A DNA stretch of 7,928 nucleotides from Candidatus Bathyarchaeum sp. (GCA_003096255.1 PIXS01000053.1:1-7928), one strand, 5' to 3'; numbered from the stretch's first letter, positions 1 to 6,286 are shown. Notes: generated by a model from the sequence alone, not told the origin. Numbers and translations: made by a program.

Positions 1-322
1 AGGGATGCCGTAGCACAAGGACGTCAGCGTAGTTTTCGACAACTCTGATTGTGTCTGCCAAGTTTTCGCCTTTTTTGATGGCAGCAACTTTGGGTTCCGC
101 AAAGCCAATGGTGGTTCCTCCAAGCTTGTTCATGGCGGCTTCGAAGCTTAGGCGGGTTCGGGTGCTGGGTTCAAAGAACAGTGTTGCCAAGATTTTGCCG
201 CTGAGCATGTTTGAGCCTTTTTTGGCTGTTGGCTCCATGGATGCTGCGGTTTTCAGAATGTAGTCAATTTCTTCTCGGGTGAAGTCTTTGATGGATACTA
301 TGTCGCGTCCCTTAAACTGCAA
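1..322 (-). CDS. pyrB: Aspartate carbamoyltransferase catalytic subunit, N-terminal 107 residues (3' end outside window)
   Basis: The enzyme joins carbamoyl phosphate to aspartate, the first committed step of pyrimidine synthesis, in the cytoplasm. The minus-strand translation opens MQFKGRDIVSIKDF and carries the carbamoyl-phosphate motif FFEPSTRTRLSFE, with STRTR at residues 53-57. KKGE follows at 83-86, then LADTI, and RHP at 105-107. These positions match the numbering of the E. coli catalytic chain (S52-TRTR, K84, R105). The start is TTG at 322-320: an in-frame TAA lies two codons upstream, no other start precedes the conserved FKGRD, and GGTG sits about six bases before it. One oddity is that the loop before KKGE reads KVAAI, where family members usually have serine. 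Only the carbamoyl-phosphate domain start is visible; pyrI often follows pyrB in archaea but would lie outside. Identity is near certain from the motifs. Confidence 0.96.
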   Translation of the reverse strand, partial: MQFKGRDIVSIKDFTREEIDYILKTAASMEPTAKKGSNMLSGKILATLFFEPSTRTRLSFEAAMNKLGGTTIGFAEPKVAAIKKGENLADTIRVVENYADVLVLRHP

Positions 323-352
323 ACGTTACACCAGACACACTTTAGCACATCA

Positions 353-360
353 CAAATAAA
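353..360 (-). promoter_or_regulatory. Possible TATA box for pyrB
   Basis: On the minus strand the sequence TTTATTTG lies about 35 bases before the pyrB TTG codon. An archaeal TATA box here would place transcription start roughly 8-10 bases ahead of the start codon, just including the GGTG element. This is spacing inference only; the box is a weak match to the TTTAWATA consensus. Confidence 0.3.
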
Positions 361-453
361 TGCTTTAATCTACTTGGTCATTGTTCAAGCGGTTTTGCTT
401 CTTTGCTGTAATTGTTATTCTGCTGGTATGCAGCTACTTCACTAAGTGCTTGC

Positions 454-461
454 GTGTGTAG
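454..461 (+). repeat. GTGTGTAG motif, copy 1
   Basis: First of four exact copies of this 8-mer within 333 bases. Its context GTGTGTAGTAGGG resembles that of copy 2 (GTGTGTAGTGGG), so the shared stretch is somewhat longer than the core. An exact 8-mer would be expected about 0.01 times by chance on both strands of so short a stretch, so the cluster is unlikely to be random. Function is unknown. Confidence 0.5.
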
Positions 462-577
462 TAGGGTTTTTTTAGATTGCCAGATTGCGTCTTGGCATTT
501 CAAGATTTTCAATGTGCATTAGTATTCTTGACTATCGGTAAAAAAGTCTAATATATCTATCAACGTATATGGATTAA

Positions 578-646
578 TGTGGTGTGTAGTGGGAAGACCA
601 AATTCCTTTCTCCCAATGGAGTTCTTTTTCCCTGCTACACACCACA
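578..646. repeat. Long imperfect inverted repeat / stem-loop containing motif copies 2 and 3
   Basis: Bases 578-589 (TGTGGTGTGTAG) pair perfectly with 635-646. After a one-by-two base mismatch, GGGAA at 591-595 pairs with TTCCC at 628-632, giving 17 pairs in all. The 32-base loop contains a further small hairpin, CTCC at 610-613 with GGAG at 618-621. A TATA-like stretch (TAATATAT, about 549-556) lies some 26 bases before the left arm on the plus strand. A transcript beginning exactly at the stem is therefore possible. It could be a small structured RNA, a regulator-binding cruciform or a degenerate mobile-element relic; sequence alone does not decide. Confidence 0.6.
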
Positions 647-687
647 CATCTTAGTCCTGAAAACTTAAGCCTTCTGAAAGTTAGTTA

Positions 688-704
688 TAGAACAATGTTC
701 TATG
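688..704. promoter_or_regulatory. Perfect 17-base palindrome, possible operator
   Basis: ATAGAACA, a single central A, then TGTTCTAT: two exact 8-base inverted arms (coordinates good to within one base). The size and symmetry are typical of a site for a dimeric DNA-binding protein. It lies in the gap downstream of the regulator and about 370 bases upstream of the pyrB start, so no nearby gene obviously uses it. Arms this long at such tight spacing would be expected by chance roughly 0.1 times in the whole window, so it is suggestive but not conclusive. Confidence 0.4.
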
Positions 705-750
705 TGTGCGGTTTTGACATCGATTCGTAATTCTTGTTTTCTTGATGTTA

Positions 751-948
751 TCATTTCCACTGGAAACACAGGGGTGTAGTGTGTAGCAATACATTTGATA
801 CACACACATGCATAATAATGTGAATGTTTGGATTATCGCGCCAGTAGTTGCCTATTGCCAAAATTGCCCCTAACCTATTGGCCTTCAGATAAAACGTCTC
901 TAATCCTGTCTGTGCTAAAGTATCTGACTGAATTTCTTTGTCTGACAC
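751..948 (-). CDS. Doubtful 65-residue hypothetical ORF downstream of the AbrB-PhoU gene
   Basis: A GTG-initiated reading frame begins 11 bases after the AbrB-PhoU stop codon, with a purine-rich GGGGAG about three to four bases before the start, so it could be translationally coupled. The first half (MSDKEIQSDTLAQTG) looks protein-like. The second half (MHVCVSNVLLHTTPLC) is encoded by the repeated GTGTGTAG region and its hairpin, which argues against a conserved protein. I do not recognise a family, domain or membrane segment. The most likely reading is a chance frame; a real small protein cannot be excluded. Confidence 0.2.
   Translation of the reverse strand: MSDKEIQSDTLAQTGLETFYLKANRLGAILAIGNYWRDNPNIHIIMHVCVSNVLLHTTPLCFQWK
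779..805. repeat. Small hairpin including motif copy 4
   Basis: GTGTGTA at 779-785 can pair with TACACAC at 799-805 across a 13-base loop. The left arm is the fourth copy of the GTGTGTAG motif, and its context TGTAGTGTGTAGCA differs by one base from the reverse complement of 634-647. This relates it to the larger stem-loop. It overlaps the 3' half of the doubtful minus-strand ORF at 751-948. Confidence 0.45.
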
Positions 949-959
949 TACTCCCCTAT

Positions 960-2027
960 TTATCCTACTACTGATTCAACAGTCATGTTTAGGACAACTT
1001 CCGCTATATCCATAGAATACTCCGCTATTCTTCTCACACTCTCAATCACTAACCTGATGTTAGCTGCCTCCTCAATATCCGTCTCTTTTGACGAAAGCAA
1101 CGCCTTCTTCTCCAGAGAAGCTATCATGTTCGCTTTTGCGATAACGCTGTCTGCCAAGGCGAAATCTCGTCTGAACAAAGAGTCTATCGCAGTTTCAAAG
1201 GAAGAAATCGCCACCTTATTCATTTCCTGAATTGCTTTAAGAAACTCTTCATCTAGCATCTTTTTGAGACGTTGAACATATTTCGCTATGTTGGTGGCGT
1301 GGTCTGCTGTTCTTTCCACCATTTTTGTTACAAGCCGGTAGCCTAGGCAGTCATTTGTCGCTTTCAACCCTATCTCCGTAATTATTCTAGGATTCTGAAT
1401 CGCCATCTTCAGCTGCCGTATTATGTAAAGATGAAACCTGTTGACCTCATAGTCAGTAGCTCTAACATCACTTGCTAACTGGTAATCGATGTTTCTGAGG
1501 GCAGTTATGGCATCCTTGTGCATAGACGCTGTTATTATCGTCATTCGCCGCAAAGCGCTCGGAACCGACAATTCAGGGTAACTTAACAAAACCTGCAAAG
1601 TCAACTCTTTGGATGTGTCAGTTACTATCTCTGTTCCAACAAGCATGTTTCTGGCAAAAGTTTTAACTGCGTTCCTTTGGGTTGACGAGATTTCTTTTTG
1701 CCGGTCTTTTGGTCTTATGTGAATTATGTTATAGCCTTGCAGATACACCGCAACAGTTTTCCTAATGAGCGCCTCAGGGCTGTCTTCTGGAGAAACCTTG
1801 ATTGTTGCCTCCTCTGTCTTTTCCCGTTTTCCAAGTTCTGGAGGTAAAATAGCTAAAGAACCATCTTGTTGCTGCCGGACAATTAATGGGCTGCCTTTTT
1901 CAAGCCCGCTTTGGGTGACCCACCTTTTTGGTAATGAGAGTACGTAGGTGGAACCCCCTGTTATTTGGAGTTTCCTTGTTTCTTCGTTTTGTCTATGTTG
2001 AGAATGAGTCACTTCTAACCCCTTCAT
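960..2027 (-). CDS. Phosphate uptake regulator: AbrB/SpoVT DNA-binding domain fused to PhoU domain
   Basis: A 355-residue protein. Residues about 17-63 form an AbrB/SpoVT swapped-hairpin DNA-binding domain (RKLQITGGSTYVLSLPKRWV, then GLEKG). A linker region to about 160 follows. Two PhoU three-helix repeats come next, with signature helices RLVTKMVERTADHATNIAKY (about 231-250) and RLVIESVRRIAEYSMDIAEV (about 325-344). This is the architecture of archaeal PhoU-type regulators that can bind DNA directly. It is divergent from pstS across a short AT-rich gap, so control of both its own and the pst promoter is a reasonable inference. The start is ATG at 2027; a GTG five codons inside, preceded by AAGGGG six bases away, is an alternative. 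No ribosome site precedes the ATG, which would suit a nearly leaderless message. Confidence 0.9.
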   Translation of the reverse strand: MKGLEVTHSQHRQNEETRKLQITGGSTYVLSLPKRWVTQSGLEKGSPLIVRQQQDGSLAILPPELGKREKTEEATIKVSPEDSPEALIRKTVAVYLQGYNIIHIRPKDRQKEISSTQRNAVKTFARNMLVGTEIVTDTSKELTLQVLLSYPELSVPSALRRMTIITASMHKDAITALRNIDYQLASDVRATDYEVNRFHLYIIRQLKMAIQNPRIITEIGLKATNDCLGYRLVTKMVERTADHATNIAKYVQRLKKMLDEEFLKAIQEMNKVAISSFETAIDSLFRRDFALADSVIAKANMIASLEKKALLSSKETDIEEAANIRLVIESVRRIAEYSMDIAEVVLNMTVESVVG

Positions 2028-2060
2028 AGTTGCAAAGTGTCTTGTACAGATGTATTTTTG

Positions 2061-2078
2061 CTATATAGATTATATATG
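2061..2078 (-). promoter_or_regulatory. Candidate TATA region for the AbrB-PhoU gene
   Basis: Read on the minus strand this stretch contains ATATATAATC followed by CTATATAG, two overlapping TATA-like boxes. With archaeal spacing of about 25-28 bases the inner box would start transcription near 2038, giving a leader of about 10 bases before ATG 2027. Which of the two boxes is used cannot be told from sequence. Confidence 0.45.
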
Positions 2079-2090
2079 TTATGTAGAAAA

Positions 2091-2100
2091 ACTATATACT
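2091..2100 (+). promoter_or_regulatory. Candidate TATA box for the pst operon
   Basis: ACTATATACT is preceded by a purine-rich GTAGAAAA that could serve as the TFB recognition element. Transcription would start near 2122, leaving a leader of about 20 bases that contains the GAGGTGA ribosome site and the TTG start of pstS. The box lies only 20-30 bases from the opposing box of the divergent regulator gene. One protein bound between them could affect both promoters. Confidence 0.5.
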
Positions 2101-2130
2101 TTCTGGGCTGAGTTTTGCTATCAGAAAATA

Positions 2131-2137
2131 GAGGTGA
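2131..2137 (+). promoter_or_regulatory. Ribosome binding site that fixes the pstS start at TTG 2143
   Basis: GAGGTGA is a near-perfect complement of the archaeal 16S rRNA 3' end. It sits five bases before TTG 2143. The longer frame opening at ATG 2050 would start inside the promoter region and add an implausible 31-residue extension (MYFCYIDYICYV...). GTG 2134 lies within the ribosome site itself. Confidence 0.75.
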
Positions 2138-2142
2138 AAGAT

Positions 2143-3084
2143 TTGATTGGAAAATCAAACAAAGGCGTATCGACAACCTTTGCGCTCATAGGTATGGTAG
2201 CGCTTCTTGTGGTTGGAATTAGTATTGGTTACGTCATGAATTCCGGACAAACTGGAACAACAGGAGAATTCCCTGAAGACAACGAATGGAGAACTGGAAG
2301 CATCAATCTTGCTGGCTCAACAACTGTTCTGCCTGTAGCTGACGAAGCCGCCAAAGCCTTCATGATCATGCATAGTGGAGTCACCGTAACTGTTCAAGGC
2401 GGTGGATCAGGAACAGGTTACGCCTCAGCAATAGACGGCACAGTTGACATCGGCATGGCTTCCCGAGGTCCTAAACAGAAAGAAATCGACGCAGGAACTC
2501 TTTGGTTGCATCCCCTTGCACTGGATGCAGTATGTGTTGTAGTTAACCCTTCAGTAGGCAGCAATGTTGAATTGACTCTGGAGGAGGTCGCAAAAATTTT
2601 CGCTGGACAATACACAAAATGGAACGAAGTTGACGCCAGCTTACCTGACGCAGAAATCTACATTGTTGTAAGAGAATCTGGATCAGGAACCAGAGGCACC
2701 TTCGAGGAGTACACAATAGACGAATACGAACTCGAAATCGACAGCACAAAAGTTCACGAACAATCAAGCAACCCAGCAGTAAGAACAGCAGTAAAAGACA
2801 CCCAATATTCAATAGGCTACGTAGGCTTCGGATTCCTAACCAGCGACGTAGTTGCAGTATCTTTAGCTGCAGAAGAGGGAGGCACCTACGTTCCCGCAAC
2901 CCTAGAAAACATTGCAAACGGCAGTTACCCAATCTCTAGGCTACTATACTTCGTAACTGGCAGCCCCCTTGTAAGCGGATCATTAACTGACAGGTTCGTC
3001 TCATTTGTCCACAGTTCAGAGGGCCAAGACATAGTGGAAGCAGAAGGATTCCTGAGACTTCCCGCCAGCCATAACTACCCATAA
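2143..3084 (+). CDS. pstS: Phosphate ABC transporter substrate-binding protein PstS, membrane-anchored
   Basis: This protein captures inorganic phosphate outside the membrane for the Pst ABC transporter. From TTG 2143 it has 313 residues. Residues about 11-31 form one hydrophobic helix preceded by NKG, and there is no lipobox cysteine. It may therefore be an uncleaved anchor or a prepilin-like class III signal. The phosphate site is visible in order: AGSTTVLP (57-64), GGGSGTGYAS (86-95), DIGMASR (102-108) and RESGSGTRGT (167-176). By family knowledge these supply T60/T61, S89, D102 and R167/S171/G172/T173, equivalent to E. coli T10, S38, D56, R135, S139, G140 and T141. The C-terminal RFVSFVHSSEGQDIVEAEGF helix is typical of PstS. 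It is the first gene of the operon, with 41 bases to pstC. Confidence 0.94.
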   Translation: MIGKSNKGVSTTFALIGMVALLVVGISIGYVMNSGQTGTTGEFPEDNEWRTGSINLAGSTTVLPVADEAAKAFMIMHSGVTVTVQGGGSGTGYASAIDGTVDIGMASRGPKQKEIDAGTLWLHPLALDAVCVVVNPSVGSNVELTLEEVAKIFAGQYTKWNEVDASLPDAEIYIVVRESGSGTRGTFEEYTIDEYELEIDSTKVHEQSSNPAVRTAVKDTQYSIGYVGFGFLTSDVVAVSLAAEEGGTYVPATLENIANGSYPISRLLYFVTGSPLVSGSLTDRFVSFVHSSEGQDIVEAEGFLRLPASHNYP

Positions 3085-3125
3085 AAGCCTGCGACACAAA
3101 TGAAGTACAAGGACTTAGAATCGAA

Positions 3126-4016
3126 ATGAGCAACAAACTGCTCAACAAGATTTCTTCCTTTTTTGTTAGTCTAAAGTCTCAACCTATGACTGTTGTTCTT
3201 TTTCTTTGTGCCTCATTTTCCATCCTTATTCTGTTTTTGATGCTCTTTTTTGTAGCCAGAGAAGGCGCACTGGCTTTCTCCAAGTTTGGAGGCGACCTGC
3301 TTTTTGGTATGCAATGGAACCTCGAAAAAGACGTGTTCGGTGGATTGCCTCTTTTGTATGGTTCCCTCATGGTCACTTTCGGCGCCCTAATCATCGCAAT
3401 CCCAATTGGCGTCTCCACGGCAATTTTCGTTTCAGAGGTTCTGCCCTTCCATATACGTGACCCCGTCAAATCGGTTATAGAACTTTTAGCATCCATTCCC
3501 TCAGTAATTTACGGTTTCATCGGATTACTGATTTTGGTGCCCTTCATTTCTTCCTTTTTTGGAGTAGTTTCTGGACAAACCGCCCTAACTGCCTCTATTG
3601 TATTAGCAATTATGACGATTCCCACCATCGTAAGCGTCTCGGGCGAGATAATTTCGGCTGTGCCCAAAAACTACAAAGAGGCTGCTCTTGGTCTTGGGGC
3701 AACCAAATGGGAAACCATCAAAAGTGTTGTGTTGCCCATCTCAAAGTCCGGCATCCTAGCGAGCATAATGCTGGGTTTCGGAAGAGCAGTCGGAGAAACA
3801 ATTGCTGTGTCGATGATTGCAGGTAACCAAGCACACCTTGCATCAAGTTATCTAGAGGCGATTTATGCGATTCCATCCTTTATCGCAACACACATGGGCG
3901 AAGCTGCAGTGGGCAGCCTAGAATACAGCGCCCTTTTCGGGTTAGGACTCATCCTACTCATCATCACATTCATAGTTAACACGTTAGCCGACATCGTAGT
4001 AAAGAGAGGTGCCTAA
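3126..4016 (+). CDS. pstC: Phosphate ABC transporter permease PstC
   Basis: One of the two membrane subunits of the phosphate channel, 296 residues. Hydrophobic segments at about 21-44, 76-104, 118-143, 150-170, 208-232 and 262-290 fit the six-helix topology. The cytoplasmic EAA loop that docks on PstB is EAALGLGATKWETIKSVVLP at about 185-204. The GRAVGETIAVSMIAGN stretch (219-234) after it is typical of PstC. A periplasmic-side loop follows the first helix (about 45-75), as expected for PstC. The ATG at 3126 has only a weak upstream purine stretch (AAGGAC), so it may rely on translation of pstS. Its stop codon is nested in the ribosome site/start zone of pstA, indicating tight coupling. Confidence 0.95.
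   Translation: MSNKLLNKISSFFVSLKSQPMTVVLFLCASFSILILFLMLFFVAREGALAFSKFGGDLLFGMQWNLEKDVFGGLPLLYGSLMVTFGALIIAIPIGVSTAIFVSEVLPFHIRDPVKSVIELLASIPSVIYGFIGLLILVPFISSFFGVVSGQTALTASIVLAIMTIPTIVSVSGEIISAVPKNYKEAALGLGATKWETIKSVVLPISKSGILASIMLGFGRAVGETIAVSMIAGNQAHLASSYLEAIYAIPSFIATHMGEAAVGSLEYSALFGLGLILLIITFIVNTLADIVVKRGA
4006..4011 (+). promoter_or_regulatory. Ribosome binding site of pstA inside the end of pstC
   Basis: GAGGTG lies six bases before GTG 4018, overlapping the last codons of pstC. It makes GTG 4018 the better pstA start than GTG 4009. The latter is itself part of the ribosome site and would add only MPK. Confidence 0.65.
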
Positions 4017-4017
4017 A

Positions 4018-4851
4018 GTGGGTAGCCAAACTAAAGAACGAATCTTCTTCTTTGCCCTAGGCGTGCCCATGATAATGTGTTTGCTGGCTTTCTTCTGGAT
4101 TGCCGCCACCCTCTTCACAGGCATAGGAACCCTAAACTTGGAATTGTTGACAACAAGCGCCCTCAAGGGCGGAGCATTCGAAATGATTGTGGGAACAATA
4201 TACCTGTTCGTAGGTGCAGCTGCCATCGCAGGTCCCATCGGAGTTTTTGCAGCCATCTACCTTGTGGAGTATGCGCCCAGCGGAAAAATAACACGAATCA
4301 TCGATCAAGCCATCAACAACTTGGCTGGTGTTCCATCCATAATCATTGGTTTGTTCGGATACACTTTGTTCAGCAAACAACTTGGATTCAACATTTCGCT
4401 TCTGTCTGGCTGGCTAACCCTTTCATTGATGATTCTACCCATCGTCATAAGAGGCTCAGAAGAAGCTATACGAATTGTTCCCACATCCTTCAAGCAAGCT
4501 GCATTGGCTTTGGGAGCAACAAAATGGAAAGCAGTTAGCTTGACAACCTTGATTGCGGCGGCGCCTGGAATAGTTACAAGCGTGATTTTGGGGATTGCCA
4601 GAGTTGCAGGGGAAACAGCGGCGATTCTTTTCACCTCCTGTGTGTTGATTACCAGAGGTTTGCCGTCTTCGCCGTTGGAGCCTGTGATGTCACTTTCCTT
4701 CAACATGTATGTGAAGATAGTTGCTCGGGGAGAGGCGCCAGAGAATGTTTTCGGAATAGCGTTAATCCTCTTCTTCATAGTTGTCGCCTTTTCACTCGTT
4801 GCAATAATTCTCAGAATCTATTACAGGAGGAAACAACCTTGGTTAAGTTAA
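4018..4851 (+). CDS. pstA: Phosphate ABC transporter permease PstA
   Basis: The second membrane subunit, pairing with PstC to form the phosphate path. From GTG 4018 it has 277 residues (MGSQTKERIFFF...). Hydrophobic helices occur at about 9-35, 54-84, 95-109, 121-143, 181-205 and 244-266. The EAA-type docking loop is FKQAALALGATKWKAVSL (about 158-175), followed by GIARVAGETAAILFTS (192-207), the counterpart of the PstC motif. The C-terminus ends in a basic cytoplasmic tail (RIYYRRKQPW). With this start only one base separates it from the pstC stop, so the two are translationally coupled. The gene after it, pstB, starts 21 bases past its stop. GTG 4009 would give three more residues and a short overlap with pstC. 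Confidence 0.94.
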   Translation: MGSQTKERIFFFALGVPMIMCLLAFFWIAATLFTGIGTLNLELLTTSALKGGAFEMIVGTIYLFVGAAAIAGPIGVFAAIYLVEYAPSGKITRIIDQAINNLAGVPSIIIGLFGYTLFSKQLGFNISLLSGWLTLSLMILPIVIRGSEEAIRIVPTSFKQAALALGATKWKAVSLTTLIAAAPGIVTSVILGIARVAGETAAILFTSCVLITRGLPSSPLEPVMSLSFNMYVKIVARGEAPENVFGIALILFFIVVAFSLVAIILRIYYRRKQPWLS

Positions 4852-4872
4852 ACAAGAAGCAGGTGACTGCCA

Positions 4873-5634
4873 ATGAACTATGACACAAAAATAGAAACCA
4901 AGAAACTGAACATCTGGTTTGGAGAAAAACACGTCATCAGAGACCTTGACCTAAAAATCAAGGAAAACACAGTAACAGCCATTATGGGACCTTCAGGATG
5001 CGGCAAATCAACACTGCTAAGGGCATTCAACAGGATGAACGACGTAATCAAGTCCAGCAGAACAACAGGCGAAGTCTTAATTGGAGATAAGAACATCTAC
5101 AGAGACGGCACCAACGTCTATGACCTGCGAAGACAAGTTGGAATGGTGTTCCAGAAACCAAACCCGCTTCCTAAATCGATATACGAAAACATTGCTTTTG
5201 GTCCAAAAATCCACAAAATCGCAAGCGGCAAGGCCCTTGACAAGATTGTGGAAAAAAGCTTGAGAGCCGCTGCCCTATGGGACGAAGTTCATGACCGACT
5301 GAACGACAGCGCTTTTGACTTATCTGGAGGACAACAGCAACGGCTTTGTATTGCCCGAGCATTGGCGGTAGACCCTGAAGTCATTCTCATGGATGAGCCC
5401 TGTAGCGCCTTGGACCCTGCGGCAACAGCAAAAATTGAGCAACTCATAAGAATTCTATCCACCGATTATACTGTCGTGATAGTCACGCATAACATGCAGC
5501 AGGCATCGCGGGTCTCTGACTACACTGTCTTCCTGTATTTAGGGGAAGTGATAGAGGAAGGCAACACGAAGACCATCTTTGAGAATCCACAGCACGAGTT
5601 AACTGAACAATATATCACGGGAGAATTCGGTTAG
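4873..5634 (+). CDS. pstB: Phosphate ABC transporter ATP-binding protein PstB
   Basis: The cytoplasmic ATPase that drives phosphate import through PstCA; 253 residues, normal for PstB. Motifs in order are Walker [10 protein letters not shown] (39-47), Q-loop VFQKPNPLP with Q94, the ABC signature LSGGQQQR (150-157), Walker B ILMDEP (171-176) with catalytic E175, D-loop SALDP (178-182) and the H-loop histidine H206 in VTHNM. FNRMND near 52-57 and the [17 protein letters not shown] stretch are characteristic of the phosphate subfamily. The C-terminus [17 protein letters not shown] is also standard. All catalytic residues are intact. An AGGTGA ribosome site lies six bases before ATG 4873. The stop TAG overlaps the ribosome site of phoU. 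Confidence 0.97.
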   Translation: MNYDTKIETKKLNIWFGEKHVIRDLDLKIKENTVTAIMGPSGCGKSTLLRAFNRMNDVIKSSRTTGEVLIGDKNIYRDGTNVYDLRRQVGMVFQKPNPLPKSIYENIAFGPKIHKIASGKALDKIVEKSLRAAALWDEVHDRLNDSAFDLSGGQQQRLCIARALAVDPEVILMDEPCSALDPAATAKIEQLIRILSTDYTVVIVTHNMQQASRVSDYTVFLYLGEVIEEGNTKTIFENPQHELTEQYITGEFG

Positions 5635-5644
5635 GTGAAACAAC

Positions 5645-6286
5645 ATGAAGAGATTAATTGACGCAGGAATGGAACAGTTGGCGAGTATGCTCTTTCGTAT
5701 GGGAGAGCTTGCCCAAAACACTGTTACCATGTCTGTAATGAACTATCTTGAAGGCACAAAAGGACACAAACAAGTAGAGAACCTCTCAGACACTCTGTCT
5801 GCGATGATGGAGCCGATTGAGGACACAACATTCGAAATTATTGCCAGATTCCAGCCAGTTGCTTCTGACCTTAGAATCCTGAAGTCATACATGAAAATCT
5901 GCTACGACTTCAGACGATACGGAAGGTACGCCCTTGACATTTCGCAAATCAATGAAAGGATAGGGGGCATGGACACCTGTGACCTGTCCTTCAGGAAAAT
6001 TGTCAAAGAGATGGGCGTAGAAACCCTGAACATGGTCAACATCAGCATCGAAGCTCTAAGGAATCACGATGCAGAGCTTGCAAAAAGCTTGTCTGAAACG
6101 GAAAAGCGTGTTGACCAGCTGTACTACGAGTATCTTGACAAACTAATCGAAACCAACACCACAACTGGATGCACAATCTCAAGTCTGCTAGTGGTGAGGT
6201 ATCTTGAGAGAATTGCTGACCACGCCACATACATTGGCGAGTCCGTTGTGTATCTTGCAACAGGAGAAAAAACGACACTAAGATAA
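5645..6286 (+). CDS. phoU: Phosphate-specific transport system accessory protein PhoU
   Basis: PhoU is the negative regulator of Pst activity and of the phosphate-starvation response, acting in the cytoplasm next to PstB. The protein is 213 residues, all helical in appearance, with two three-helix repeats. The first repeat ends in FEIIARFQPVASDLRIL (63-79) plus the CYDFRRYGRYALDI helix. The second ends in SSLLVVRYLERIADHATYIG (179-198), the classic PhoU acidic metal-binding helix. Unlike the divergent regulator it has no DNA-binding domain. It starts 10 bases after pstB with AGGTGA (5633-5638) overlapping the pstB stop, so PstB and PhoU output are coupled. A conserved gene order pstSCAB-phoU supports the call. 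In organisms lacking PhoR, how PhoU signals is not known from sequence. Confidence 0.94.
   Translation: MKRLIDAGMEQLASMLFRMGELAQNTVTMSVMNYLEGTKGHKQVENLSDTLSAMMEPIEDTTFEIIARFQPVASDLRILKSYMKICYDFRRYGRYALDISQINERIGGMDTCDLSFRKIVKEMGVETLNMVNISIEALRNHDAELAKSLSETEKRVDQLYYEYLDKLIETNTTTGCTISSLLVVRYLERIADHATYIGESVVYLATGEKTTLR

Larger units (their letters stand above)
323..959. other. Repeat-rich, largely non-coding intergenic region between pyrB and the AbrB-PhoU gene
   Basis: About 640 bases with no convincing conserved gene. Both flanking genes are on the minus strand, so the region is downstream of the regulator and upstream of pyrB. It holds four copies of GTGTGTAG (454-461, 582-589, 779-786, and inverted at 635-642), a long imperfect stem-loop, a perfect 17-base palindrome and a smaller hairpin. 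It also has short homopolymer runs: a T run at about 467-473 on the plus strand and an A run at 540-545, which is a T run on the minus strand. I see no tRNA, rRNA or CRISPR array. The only ORF of note is the doubtful one at 751-948. Confidence 0.7.

Noticed and set aside
51..263. Plus-strand 70-codon frame at the left end
   Set aside because: It lies wholly opposite the pyrB coding frame, whose translation matches the family motif by motif; a shadow frame.
537..547. A6 run (T6 on the minus strand) as terminator of the regulator transcript
   Set aside because: It lies more than 400 bases past the regulator stop codon and has no supporting structure, so the link is too weak to annotate.
578..646. 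Stem-loop as a tRNA or H/ACA guide RNA
   Set aside because: No cloverleaf can be drawn, and the internal loop is only one by two bases, too small for a pseudouridylation pocket; the ACA after the stem is not enough.
2050..2142. N-terminal extension of pstS from ATG 2050
   Set aside because: It would be translated from the promoter region itself and places 31 unusual residues before a normal signal/anchor; the GAGGTGA before TTG 2143 fits far better.
2543..2932. Long minus-strand frame inside pstS (129 codons, leucine/arginine-rich)
   Set aside because: It is antisense to conserved phosphate-binding motifs of PstS and its composition is that of a shadow frame.
3100..3129. Nine-codon frame MKYKDLESK overlapping the pstC start as ATGA
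   Set aside because: The overlap looks like a coupling device, but there is no ribosome site before it and a frame this short arises easily by chance.
4077..4538. 153-codon plus-strand and 157-codon minus-strand frames over pstA
   Set aside because: Both overlap the conserved PstA frame; the plus-strand one is rich in His, Arg, Cys and Trp as out-of-frame translations are.
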